Origin: Coprothermobacteraceae bacterium
GTDB lineage: Bacteria > Coprothermobacterota > Coprothermobacteria > Coprothermobacterales > Coprothermobacteraceae
Assembly: GCA_013178255.1 (NCBI GenBank)
Contig: JABLWY010000001.1
Location: 800,503-864,502, forward strand
Direction of reading: 5' to 3'
DNA length: 64,000 nt
The notes below the pieces were generated by a model. The model was not told where the DNA came from. It was given only the letters and a program-made list of their open reading frames with translations, and made no database searches. Of this stretch, positions 1 through 7,626 are shown piece after piece. The translations under genes were made by a program, and so were the position numbers. Each line of letters begins with the position of its first letter. Within the stretch, counting starts at the first letter, position 1.

Positions 1-120
1 TTACGGTGTCCACGTGTCAACACTGCCGTCCGTATTCAGGGTATTCACCAATCGACCCACCATGCAAGCGACCTTGATGACCTACTTCAGGAGGCAGTTG
101 AAGCAGCGCCTCAGTATTAA
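1..120 (+). CDS. C-terminal end of an unidentified protein (5' truncated by window)
   Basis: Frame 1 is open from the window edge to TAA at 118-120 and encodes about 39 residues ending in an acidic amphipathic stretch (DLDDLLQEAVEAAPQY), a common kind of protein C-terminus. Frame 2 is also open, to TGA at 155-157, but its predicted product is basic and less protein-like, so frame 1 is preferred. The gene would lie 39 nt upstream of murC. I do not recognise the family from this fragment. Confidence 0.45.
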   Translation, partial: LRCPRVNTAVRIQGIHQSTHHASDLDDLLQEAVEAAPQY

Positions 121-159
121 GACAGCTTTGCCTAAGATCATATTGGAGAAGCATTGATC

Positions 160-1506
160 ATGGGAAAGTGGACAGGTCACTACCACTTCATCGCCGTGGG
201 CGGCATAGGCATGAGCGCACTTGCCTACATATTAGGCTCACGCGGTGTCAAGGTCAGTGGCTGTGATTTGGACCCTAACTTCTATACTAGGGGCAAACTG
301 GAAGCTGTAGGGGTTCAGGTATTTGAGGGGCATGATCCCAAGCATTTGGCAAATGTGGATTACGCAGTCTATTCCACTGCCATACGTCCTGAGTATCCGG
401 AATACAGGGAGGCCCTCCGTTTGGGCATCCCCTTACTTCACAGGTCAGAGATTCTTGCTGACCTTATGAACGCAGACACCAGCATTGGTGTGACCGGCGC
501 TCACGGCAAGTCGTCAACGACCGCTTTCATAGGTCAGGCTATGGCTTTGTTAGGCATGGATCCCACATTCATAGGTGGTGCCATCGTTTCTAGTTTCCAA
601 GGCAATGCTAGGAACGGCAGCGGACCAGTGGTGGCCGAGGTTGATGAGAGCGACGGGTCCCTAGTTCGTATACCTGCGTCCATAAAGGTGGTCCTCAATG
701 TGGACAATGATCACCTAGATCATTACGGTAGCATGGAAGCCTTGGAAAAAGCCATAATAAGCTACGCGGAAGGCTTGCCACACCACAGTGTGGCAGTTCT
801 AAACTACGAGGACGGCTTCCTGCGTGCCATGGACGTAAGGTCTAGGCGGGTTTACTGGTACGGCAGGGGAGCACCTGATTTTGCTTTGGTGTATCTTGAC
901 AGAGAAGGTTTGAGCCCCCGCGCGCTCTTGTCTTACCAGGGTAGGGAATACGTCATCGTCAACCGCCACGTCGTAGGCGTGCACAATGGATGGAACTTAG
1001 GCGCGGCTTTTGCGGCTTTGGTCTCTGCAGGCATAAATCCGCAGGACGCAGCAGCCGCACTCGAGGAGGTGGAAGCCCCACAGAGGCGCCAGCAGGTCAT
1101 TGGCATGTGCTCAGGGACTCTGATCATGGATGACTATGCCCACCACCCCAATGAGCTCAAAGCGCTCAGGCATGTGTTTGAAGGTACAGATAAAAGGGTG
1201 CTACTGGTTTTCCAGCCCCATCGCTACACCCGCTACAAACTGCTGTTCGAACACTTTGCTGAGGAACTTTCTCAGTGGCCATCAGTAGCGCTTACCGAAA
1301 TATACAGGGCAGACGAACCCGAAGAGCAGACCAGTAGTTACACCCTTTTCCAGCAGCTTAAGTCAAAACACGTGTGGTTTACTCCGACCAAAGAGGATGT
1401 GTTGCAGCTAGTAAGAAGGGAAATTGAGAATTACGATGTCGTCCTTTTTGCAGGTGCAGGTAGCATTTCTCGTTGGGCACACGAGTTTGTTGAAGCTTGT
1501 AAGTAA
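160..1506 (+). CDS. murC: UDP-N-acetylmuramate--L-alanine ligase
   Basis: This cytosolic Mur ligase adds L-Ala to UDP-MurNAc with ATP in peptidoglycan precursor synthesis. The N-terminal nucleotide fold reads HFIAVGGIGMSALA, the MurC signature. The ATP loop GVTGAHGKSSTT is near residue 110, and the MurC-type C-terminal motifs DDYAHHPNE, FQPHRYTR and FAGAGSI follow. At 448 residues the length is usual. ATG 160 is chosen because GGAGA lies at 145-149; TTG 154 in the same frame is possible, but its spacing to that site is only 4 nt. No other cell-wall cluster gene is visible beside it. Confidence 0.95.
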   Translation: MGKWTGHYHFIAVGGIGMSALAYILGSRGVKVSGCDLDPNFYTRGKLEAVGVQVFEGHDPKHLANVDYAVYSTAIRPEYPEYREALRLGIPLLHRSEILADLMNADTSIGVTGAHGKSSTTAFIGQAMALLGMDPTFIGGAIVSSFQGNARNGSGPVVAEVDESDGSLVRIPASIKVVLNVDNDHLDHYGSMEALEKAIISYAEGLPHHSVAVLNYEDGFLRAMDVRSRRVYWYGRGAPDFALVYLDREGLSPRALLSYQGREYVIVNRHVVGVHNGWNLGAAFAALVSAGINPQDAAAALEEVEAPQRRQQVIGMCSGTLIMDDYAHHPNELKALRHVFEGTDKRVLLVFQPHRYTRYKLLFEHFAEELSQWPSVALTEIYRADEPEEQTSSYTLFQQLKSKHVWFTPTKEDVLQLVRREIENYDVVLFAGAGSISRWAHEFVEACK

Positions 1507-1553
1507 CTGACATCCCTCGAACATAGAGGGTATCCCAAGCACCCAATTACAAC

Positions 1554-1559
1554 TATAAT
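1554..1559 (+). promoter_or_regulatory. Putative -10 box for the tandem nucleotidase gene
   Basis: TATAAT sits 35 nt upstream of the GTG start at 1595, inside the murC-nucleotidase gap. No good -35 box is visible at the expected distance, so the assignment rests on the perfect -10 alone. Confidence 0.4.
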
Positions 1560-1594
1560 CAAAATTGTTTGGTACTGTAGAGGGAGGTGGAACT

Positions 1595-4500
1595 GTGGGT
1601 AAGAGACTCCTAATCCTGGGACTGGTGCTAGCTCTTGTGTTGGGGTTTGCTGCACCAGTCTCGATGAACGCTGAAAGCACTGTCACCATCACAATCCTTG
1701 AGACGTCTGATCTTCACGGCCGCATTTTGGCTTACGACTATGGCAAAGACGTTGAGGATCAAACGGTGGGGCTCGCAAAGGTGGCAACTTACGTCAACCA
1801 AGTTAGGTCTCAAAATCCTAACATTATCTTGGTAGACAACGGTGACTTCATGCAGGGAACGCCCATCGTAGAGAACTATTTGGGCAAACCCAACAATCCA
1901 TTGGCAAGAGTTATGAATTACCTGAAGTATGACGCTGTGGTTATCGGAAATCACGAATTCAACTTCGGCATGGCTGCACTAAACGCTTTCGCAAAAGACC
2001 TGAGCATGCCGCTCATTTCGGCGAACGTGGTAAAGGCCGGGACCACAGATCCTTATTTCAAGCCGTACGTGGTAGTGGAGCGTGGTGGTATCAAGATCGG
2101 CATTCTAGGCCTGACCACACTGGTGGTAAAGAACGTTGAGAAACCAGCCAATTACGAAGGCGTGGACTTTGCGGACCCCGTGGCTATGGCAAAGAAGTAC
2201 GTAGGAATACTCCGTAATGATGAAAAGGTTGACCTCGTAGTTCTTTCTGCTCACTCAGGCCTCGAGTATGATCCTGACACCAAGACCTACAGCGATCGTG
2301 TGTACCCCGAGAACTTCGTGTACAAGGTGCTCCAAGAGGTTTCCGGCATTGATGCAGTTCTCACAGGACACGACCACTATCAGTTGGCCAAGATCATTAG
2401 CACGCCTTTTGGCACCACGGTGCCAGTCGTGCAACCCAGCTCATGGGGTAAGGCAGTGGGCCGTGTTGACATTACTTTGAGCAACGAAAGCGGTGCTTGG
2501 AAGGTCAAGAGTGCCGTGCCTTCGACCTTCACCATCACTGCTTCTGTAGCGCAGGACGCGAGCGTGGCAGACATGGTCAAAACCGAACATGGTGAGGTCC
2601 TCACGCAGATTAGGACTCCCATAGGAGAGTTCACTGCCGACTTTCCGCAACTTGACTTCCTCACCTCGAGGATGTACGACAGCGCCTATTACGATCTTCA
2701 GATGAAAGCCATGGAGTGGGCAGCAGGGACCGATATTGCCATACAAGCCATGCTTCCAAACATTCCTCCTACGTACAAGAAGGGCCCCATAACCATAAAA
2801 GACATCAACGCTCTCTACATTTACGCCAACACGCTGTACAAGGTCAGAGTTACAGGCAAGATGATCAAGGACCTTCTAGAAGAATCGGCGAAGATGTTCG
2901 TGTACACCTATGATCCGCTTGACGGTCCCAAGCTCTCCGCTGATCCCAATTTCAGGGGTTACAACTTCGACGCTGCCGACGGCATTGAGTACAAAATTGA
3001 CGTGACCAGGCCTGTTGGAGATAGGGTTATCGATATGAAGTACAAAGGCCAGCCCTTGGATATGAACGGCTGGTACGTCATTGCCATAAACAACTACAGG
3101 TTCCAAAAGATGAGCACCACGATCCTAAAGGGTGCCGAGAAGCTTTGGGAAGGTGACCTCATCAGCGATTACATAGTCCAATACGTCAAGGAAAAGAAGC
3201 AAATCAGCCCTGAGTCTGACAATAACTGGTCTATAGCTCCTGCTTATCTACTGTCCCCCGAGGGTCAGCTTGACTATGCCACCCTTCAGTACGTTGGTGC
3301 GCTAGAAGCCTTTGCGGGCCCCAAGGAGACTCTGACTCGCGCCTCTGCAGCCTGCCTCATTAAGGGAACCTACGCCAAAGATATGCCCATTACTTACATT
3401 CCAAGTTTCAAGGATTACCAAGTCAACGAAGGAGACTGCATCGTTCCTCTGTTGTCCTCAGGGATCTATGTGGGTTATGGCGACGGCACTGTGAGGCCCA
3501 ACGCGCCTTTGACGCGTGAGCAGGCTGCCATAGTAGCCATAAGGGGCATGCGCTCTCTGCAGAAGCTTCCCGACGACAAAGAAACCGAGGGTATTTTGTC
3601 CAAGTATGTGGATGGGGTCTTAGTATCCCCATGGGCTCGGCGTTACGTAGCCGCTGCGATCAAGTTTGGTTGGCTCAAAACCGATGGGAACAAGATTAGA
3701 CCTTCGGATCAAATCAAGGAAGGAGAGCTTGTTTATCTGCTCCATTGGAGCCGCTATCCCAATGTACGCATGTTCAGCATCAACGACTTCCACGGCAACA
3801 TAAGCACCTTCTACAGCGACAGCTCACTGAAAGCAACCGTGGGCGGTTACGAGACCATAGCTTGGTACATCAACAAGTACAAGGCTGACAACCCGCTGTA
3901 CACCTACTTCTTTGATGTGGGTGACCTAATGCAGGGCACGCCTACGTCCACTGTACTAAGGGGTGAGCCGCTCATTGCGCTCCACAACGCCATGAAACTA
4001 GATGCCATGGCAGTGGGTAACCACGAATTCGACTGGGGCGTAGACCTGCTCAAGGACAACATCAGCAAAGCTCAGTTCCCCATCATTTCCTCCAACATAT
4101 ACGAGAAATCCACAGGCAAGCCAGTGGATTGGGCAAGGCCTTACGTCATACTCAACAAGGGTTACCTCAACGTGGGCGTCGTAGGTTACACAAGCCCAGA
4201 AACGAGTATTACTGCACATCCATCCATTGTCGGCGGTTTCGACTTCAAGGACCCATCTGTAGCGGGTAGCTACATCCAGCAGCTGCGCAAGAAATCAGAC
4301 CTCGTAATTGTGCTCGCTCACGAAGGGGCCTACGTAGATTCAAAGAGCGGTTTGATCACAGGTGACAATATCCTCAAGCTGGCTAATTACGGTCCTGATG
4401 CACTATTCACAGGCCACAGCCACACCACCGTTGCAGGTTTCGTAGGTAAGGTCCCCGTGGTCCAAGCGTGGTACAACGGCCGACGCATAGGCGCCATCGC

Positions 4501-5257
4501 ATTCTTGTACGATGCCCTAAACGGCAAGATACTCGACACCAAGGCAGCCCATGTTGCACCGATCGTGACATCACAAACCAAAGTACCTGAAATCGCAAGC
4601 ATAATCAAGAAATACGATGACCAAGTTGGGCCCGTATTTGGCGTAGCAATTGGCTACACAAAGAACGGATTCACCCGTAACTACTACGGCGAATCCAACT
4701 TGGGCGACTTCGTATCTGATATCATGCTTGACTACGCCAAAAAGTTGAGCGGCAGAACTGTCGATGCAGCCTTCCAGAACGCAGGCGGCCTGCGTATCGA
4801 CATACCCACAGGCACCATCACTATAGGGACCATATGGGCTCTCATGCCGTTTGACAACACCATTGTCGTCATGGACCTGACGGGTGCCGACGTCAAAGCG
4901 CTGCTCGAAAGGTCCTGCCTCAAGGAGGGCGAGTCCGACGCCGGTGGTGCTTCCAAGGGCCAACTCCAGCCTGCTGGCATAAGGTGGGTTTGCGACATGT
5001 CTAAGCCCATAGGCTCTAGGGTCGAGAGCATCACCTTTGAGAGCGGCAAGGCTTTCACCATCGACGGTGTCTACACAGTAGCAACTAACGACTTCTTGGC
5101 CACAGGCGGTGACGGCTTCAACGCGTTCAAGAACGGGAAGAACTTCTTGAATACCTTCAAGAATGTGCGTGACGCCATCATAGAAACCGTCCAAGCATGG
5201 ACAGCCGAAGGTAAGACCATCGACTACCCCGTGGTAGGCCGCATAACAATCAAGTAG
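1595..5257 (+). CDS. Exported tandem 5'-nucleotidase/metallophosphoesterase with internal SLH repeats
   Basis: The protein of 1220 residues is predicted to be secreted and to dephosphorylate nucleotides outside the cell. It starts with a signal peptide (KRLLILGLVLALVLGFAAP). A first calcineurin-like phosphoesterase domain follows, with SDLHG near 40, GNHEF near 118 and GHDHY near 257, then a 5'-nucleotidase C-terminal domain to about 550. Residues about 560-712 look like S-layer homology repeats (for example GIYVGYGDGTVRP then LTREQAA). A second complete copy follows: NDFHG near 730, GNHEFDWG near 808, GHSHT near 940, and another C-terminal domain to the end. GTG 1595 is chosen over TTG 1565 because AGGGAGGTGG lies at 1581-1590 and the signal peptide then starts cleanly. 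Putting the SLH repeats between two enzyme units is unusual; they usually sit at one end. Substrate choice cannot be read from sequence. Confidence 0.88.
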   Translation: MGKRLLILGLVLALVLGFAAPVSMNAESTVTITILETSDLHGRILAYDYGKDVEDQTVGLAKVATYVNQVRSQNPNIILVDNGDFMQGTPIVENYLGKPNNPLARVMNYLKYDAVVIGNHEFNFGMAALNAFAKDLSMPLISANVVKAGTTDPYFKPYVVVERGGIKIGILGLTTLVVKNVEKPANYEGVDFADPVAMAKKYVGILRNDEKVDLVVLSAHSGLEYDPDTKTYSDRVYPENFVYKVLQEVSGIDAVLTGHDHYQLAKIISTPFGTTVPVVQPSSWGKAVGRVDITLSNESGAWKVKSAVPSTFTITASVAQDASVADMVKTEHGEVLTQIRTPIGEFTADFPQLDFLTSRMYDSAYYDLQMKAMEWAAGTDIAIQAMLPNIPPTYKKGPITIKDINALYIYANTLYKVRVTGKMIKDLLEESAKMFVYTYDPLDGPKLSADPNFRGYNFDAADGIEYKIDVTRPVGDRVIDMKYKGQPLDMNGWYVIAINNYRFQKMSTTILKGAEKLWEGDLISDYIVQYVKEKKQISPESDNNWSIAPAYLLSPEGQLDYATLQYVGALEAFAGPKETLTRASAACLIKGTYAKDMPITYIPSFKDYQVNEGDCIVPLLSSGIYVGYGDGTVRPNAPLTREQAAIVAIRGMRSLQKLPDDKETEGILSKYVDGVLVSPWARRYVAAAIKFGWLKTDGNKIRPSDQIKEGELVYLLHWSRYPNVRMFSINDFHGNISTFYSDSSLKATVGGYETIAWYINKYKADNPLYTYFFDVGDLMQGTPTSTVLRGEPLIALHNAMKLDAMAVGNHEFDWGVDLLKDNISKAQFPIISSNIYEKSTGKPVDWARPYVILNKGYLNVGVVGYTSPETSITAHPSIVGGFDFKDPSVAGSYIQQLRKKSDLVIVLAHEGAYVDSKSGLITGDNILKLANYGPDALFTGHSHTTVAGFVGKVPVVQAWYNGRRIGAIAFLYDALNGKILDTKAAHVAPIVTSQTKVPEIASIIKKYDDQVGPVFGVAIGYTKNGFTRNYYGESNLGDFVSDIMLDYAKKLSGRTVDAAFQNAGGLRIDIPTGTITIGTIWALMPFDNTIVVMDLTGADVKALLERSCLKEGESDAGGASKGQLQPAGIRWVCDMSKPIGSRVESITFESGKAFTIDGVYTVATNDFLATGGDGFNAFKNGKNFLNTFKNVRDAIIETVQAWTAEGKTIDYPVVGRITIK

Positions 5258-5276
5258 GAGGACTCCGTTGAATAGG

Positions 5277-5303
5277 GGCGGGGGCCAAGTGCCCCCGCCT
5301 TTG
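5277..5303 (+). terminator. Rho-independent terminator after the nucleotidase gene
   Basis: A perfect 9-bp stem GGCGGGGGC/GCCCCCGCC with a 5-nt loop is followed by a short T run. The T run is weak (TTTG), but the stem is very stable. Confidence 0.75.
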
Positions 5304-5304
5304 C

Positions 5305-5310
5305 TATAAT
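5305..5310 (+). promoter_or_regulatory. -10 box of nadE, placed for a leaderless transcript
   Basis: TATAAT ends 7 nt before the ATG at 5318, directly after the terminator stem. Initiation at the usual distance would begin the mRNA at or next to the start codon. No Shine-Dalgarno sequence precedes the ATG, which agrees with a leaderless mRNA. A convincing -35 box is not visible. Confidence 0.55.
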
Positions 5311-5317
5311 GAGCCTT

Positions 5318-7012
5318 ATGAAGATAGGCCTAGCTCAGATCAATTCAAAGGTTGGCGACATCAGAGGTAACACCGCCAAAATACTTGATGCTGTGAATAA
5401 GTTAAGGCAGGCTGAAATCGTAGTCTTTCCCGAACTTGCGATTACAGGCTACCCACCCGAAGATCTTCTCTACGATCCAGATTTTCTTGCAGCTGCCCGC
5501 GAACACGTAGACAAACTCCTAAAGGAGCTACCGCCTGACCAAGTAGTGGTATTTGGGGCGCCTGTCGCCTATGAAGGCGCTCTGTACAACTGTGCCATTG
5601 CCGCCCACGGAGGGCGACTGGTGGCCGTGCACCGCAAAGTGGCTTTGCCCAACTACGGCGTCTTTGACGAGAAACGCTACTTCACAGCCGGCACAAAAGG
5701 CACAGTGATCAGGTTCGCCAATGCATCAGTGGGCGTAGTCGTGTGCGAGGACCTATGGCATGAAGACAGCCCCGTAGCTTGGGAAGCTGAGGAAGGTGCC
5801 TCTGTCATTATCTCCATAAATGCTTCTCCCTTCGAGCTCAACAAAGCCGTGCAGCGCCTCGAAGTTCTGCGAAAGCACGCTACTACTCTTGGAGTCTACA
5901 TCGTGTATGTGAACATCGTGGGCGGTCAGGATGGACTGATATTCGACGGTGGCAGCATGGTAATCTCACCTTCAGGCGAGCTGCTCAGCGCTTTACCGTT
6001 CTTCGAAGAGGCTTTCCACGTCATAGACTTGCCAAATGAATCCGCTGCAGAGAAACAATTGACCCTAGGGACATCAAAGTGCAACGTTGTGGACTTGGAG
6101 TTGCCCCTGTCAGAAGAGCAAGGGCAGCACGAACAAGTGGTTCTCCGTTACGACGAGATGGAGGTGCTGTACAAAGCACTCTCCCTTGCTCTGCGTGATT
6201 ACGTCGAAAAGCAGGGTTTCCCAGGCGTCATAGTCCCCATATCAGGCGGTATCGACAGCGCTCTTGTGGCAACCTTAGCCGTGGACGCCTTAGGAGCCCA
6301 AAGGGTCAAACTCCTTTATATGCCCACCAGGTTCAATAGCCCCGCCTCTCTAGAGGATGCCAAGCTAGTGGCCGAAAACCTAAAGGTCCCACTCGACGTC
6401 ATTGACATAGACGGCATTTTTGATAGCTTCTCGTCTGCCTTGCGCGAGCATTGGGCGAAGACAGATTTTGACGCAGCCGACGAGAACCTACAGGCTCGCA
6501 TTAGAGCCAATGTTGCTTTCTACCTGTCAAACCACACAGGATATTTGGTGCTCTCGTGCTCCAACAAGAGCGAGGCAGCTGTGGGTTACGGAACCATTTA
6601 CGGCGACATGGCCGGCGGTTTTGCGCCCCTCAAAGACGTGCTCAAGACCCAAGTCTACGCGTTAGCACGCTACAGGAACAGTATCTCTGCGGTCATTCCC
6701 GAACGCGTACTTAGCAGGGAGCCCAGTGCCGAACTGAGGCCCAATCAAAAGGACCAAGATGTGCTGCCACCTTACCCCATACTAGACGCCTTCCTCGAGG
6801 ATTTTGTCGTAAACAAGGTCTCCAGGAGCGAACTCGTACGCAAATACGGGCGGGACATAACCAAAAAGGTAATGGGCATGATCAAGGCTGCCGAATTCAA
6901 GCGCAGGCAAGCGCCCATAGGCCCTAAAGTGTCAGAGCGGTGCTTTGGCAAAGATTGGCGTATGCCCGTCGTCAATGGCTTTGCGCCCGACGTTGAGAGC
7001 GACGACTTCTGA
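5318..7012 (+). CDS. nadE: Glutamine-dependent NAD+ synthetase
   Basis: The enzyme makes NAD+ from deamido-NAD+, ATP and glutamine-derived ammonia in the cytosol. The N-terminal nitrilase-type glutaminase domain shows the Glu-Lys-Cys triad (FPELAITG with E39, HRKVALPNYG near 107, VCEDLW with Cys near 142). The C-terminal synthetase domain has the ATP pyrophosphatase loop SGGIDSA near 310. The 564-residue length is usual for the two-domain form. ATG 5318 gives the canonical MKIGLAQIN start; ATG 5309 overlaps the -10 box and is rejected. The gene stands alone between a terminator and the tRNA promoter. Confidence 0.96.
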   Translation: MKIGLAQINSKVGDIRGNTAKILDAVNKLRQAEIVVFPELAITGYPPEDLLYDPDFLAAAREHVDKLLKELPPDQVVVFGAPVAYEGALYNCAIAAHGGRLVAVHRKVALPNYGVFDEKRYFTAGTKGTVIRFANASVGVVVCEDLWHEDSPVAWEAEEGASVIISINASPFELNKAVQRLEVLRKHATTLGVYIVYVNIVGGQDGLIFDGGSMVISPSGELLSALPFFEEAFHVIDLPNESAAEKQLTLGTSKCNVVDLELPLSEEQGQHEQVVLRYDEMEVLYKALSLALRDYVEKQGFPGVIVPISGGIDSALVATLAVDALGAQRVKLLYMPTRFNSPASLEDAKLVAENLKVPLDVIDIDGIFDSFSSALREHWAKTDFDAADENLQARIRANVAFYLSNHTGYLVLSCSNKSEAAVGYGTIYGDMAGGFAPLKDVLKTQVYALARYRNSISAVIPERVLSREPSAELRPNQKDQDVLPPYPILDAFLEDFVVNKVSRSELVRKYGRDITKKVMGMIKAAEFKRRQAPIGPKVSERCFGKDWRMPVVNGFAPDVESDDF

Positions 7013-7015
7013 TGT

Positions 7016-7021
7016 TATAAT
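7016..7021 (+). promoter_or_regulatory. Extended -10 promoter of the five-tRNA cluster
   Basis: TGTTATAAT (TGn plus a perfect TATAAT) lies immediately after nadE. The expected start point, about 7 nt downstream, is only 1-3 nt before the first tRNA base at 7031, so the primary transcript would have almost no 5' leader. Confidence 0.6.
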
Positions 7022-7030
7022 TACAATCTG

Positions 7031-7108
7031 CGGGGCGTAGCGCAGCTTGGTTAGCGCGCTTGCCTTGGGAGCAAGAGGTCGGCGGTTCGAATCCGCCCGC
7101 CCCGACCA
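7031..7108 (+). tRNA. tRNA-Pro (UGG anticodon)
   Basis: The acceptor stem CGGGGCG/CGCCCCG and the anticodon arm CTTGC-CTTGGGA-GCAAG are intact. The discriminator A is followed by an encoded CCA. First gene of a five-tRNA run. Confidence 0.95.
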
Positions 7109-7111
7109 CGT

Positions 7112-7188
7112 GGGCCCGTAGCTCAACAGGACAGAGCATCGGCCTTCTAAGCCGAGGGTTGCAGGTTCGAGTCCTGCCGGGCTCACCA
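7112..7188 (+). tRNA. tRNA-Arg (UCU anticodon)
   Basis: The acceptor GGGCCCG pairs with CGGGCTC (one G-U). The anticodon arm TCGGC-CTTCTAA-GCCGA gives UCU, which reads the AGA/AGG codons common in this window. CCA is encoded. Confidence 0.95.
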
Positions 7189-7192
7189 CGAT

Positions 7193-7270
7193 GGTGAGCG
7201 TAGCTCAAGTGGTCAGAGCACCAGACTGTGGATCTGGGGGTTGGGGGTTCGAGTCCCCTCGCTCACCCCA
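7193..7270 (+). tRNA. tRNA-His (GUG anticodon)
   Basis: The anticodon arm CCAGA-CTGTGGA-TCTGG gives GUG. An encoded extra G at position -1 pairs with the C discriminator, the identity mark of tRNA-His. CCA is encoded. Confidence 0.95.
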
Positions 7271-7280
7271 TATGAAAACT

Positions 7281-7357
7281 GGGCCCGTAGCTCAGGTGGA
7301 CAGAGCGACAGCCTCCTAAGCTGTAGGTCGCAGGTTCGAGTCCTGCCGGGCTCACCA
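7281..7357 (+). tRNA. tRNA-Arg (CCU anticodon)
   Basis: The anticodon arm ACAGC-CTCCTAA-GCTGT gives CCU, dedicated to AGG. The acceptor and T arms are nearly identical to tRNA-Arg(UCU) 90 nt upstream, suggesting local duplication and anticodon divergence. CCA is encoded. Confidence 0.95.
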
Positions 7358-7370
7358 CTTTTTTCTCTGT

Positions 7371-7447
7371 GCGCCTGTAGCTCAACTGGATAGAGCAGCG
7401 GACTTCGGATCCGCAGGCTGGGGGTTCGACTCCCTCCAGGCGCGCCA
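7371..7447 (+). tRNA. tRNA-Arg (UCG anticodon)
   Basis: The acceptor GCGCCTG/CAGGCGC and the anticodon arm GCGGA-CTTCGGA-TCCGC give UCG, which reads CGA/CGG. CCA is encoded. It is the last tRNA of this cluster and the third arginine isoacceptor in it. Confidence 0.95.
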
Positions 7448-7626
7448 ACACGCATTTTTTGTCGACCCCCGATAGTGCAAAGACCCCCGCACATCGACAA
7501 CAACCCACCAAGGCAAAACAGCTTAGTTGGAAGCTGCGCTCGTGCCGCTTTTGACTTTGTCAGATCCGCCCTTCGCTTAGCAGTGCCTCTTTTGGCTCGC
7601 GCTTGGTATAATGAGTACTGCTGGCT
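7448..7626 (+). promoter_or_regulatory. CRISPR leader with extended -10 promoter
   Basis: This 179-nt non-coding stretch begins with a T6 run (7455-7460) that may end the tRNA transcript. Near its right end TGGTATAAT (TATAAT at 7607-7612) forms an extended -10 element 15 nt before the first CRISPR repeat, so the array is probably transcribed left to right. A TTGACT at 7551 is too far away to be its -35 box. Confidence 0.6.

Noticed and set aside
2-157. Frame-2 open frame ending over the murC TTG codon
   Set aside because: The product is basic and low in typical protein character; frame 1, ending at 120, looks more like a real C-terminus.
1513-1529. CCCTC-n7-GAGGG hairpin after murC
   Set aside because: Only 5 bp and no T run, so I did not call a terminator.
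4571-5194. 207-codon minus-strand frame inside the tandem nucleotidase gene
   Set aside because: It is a shadow of the well-supported plus-strand gene, with no SD and no family resemblance.
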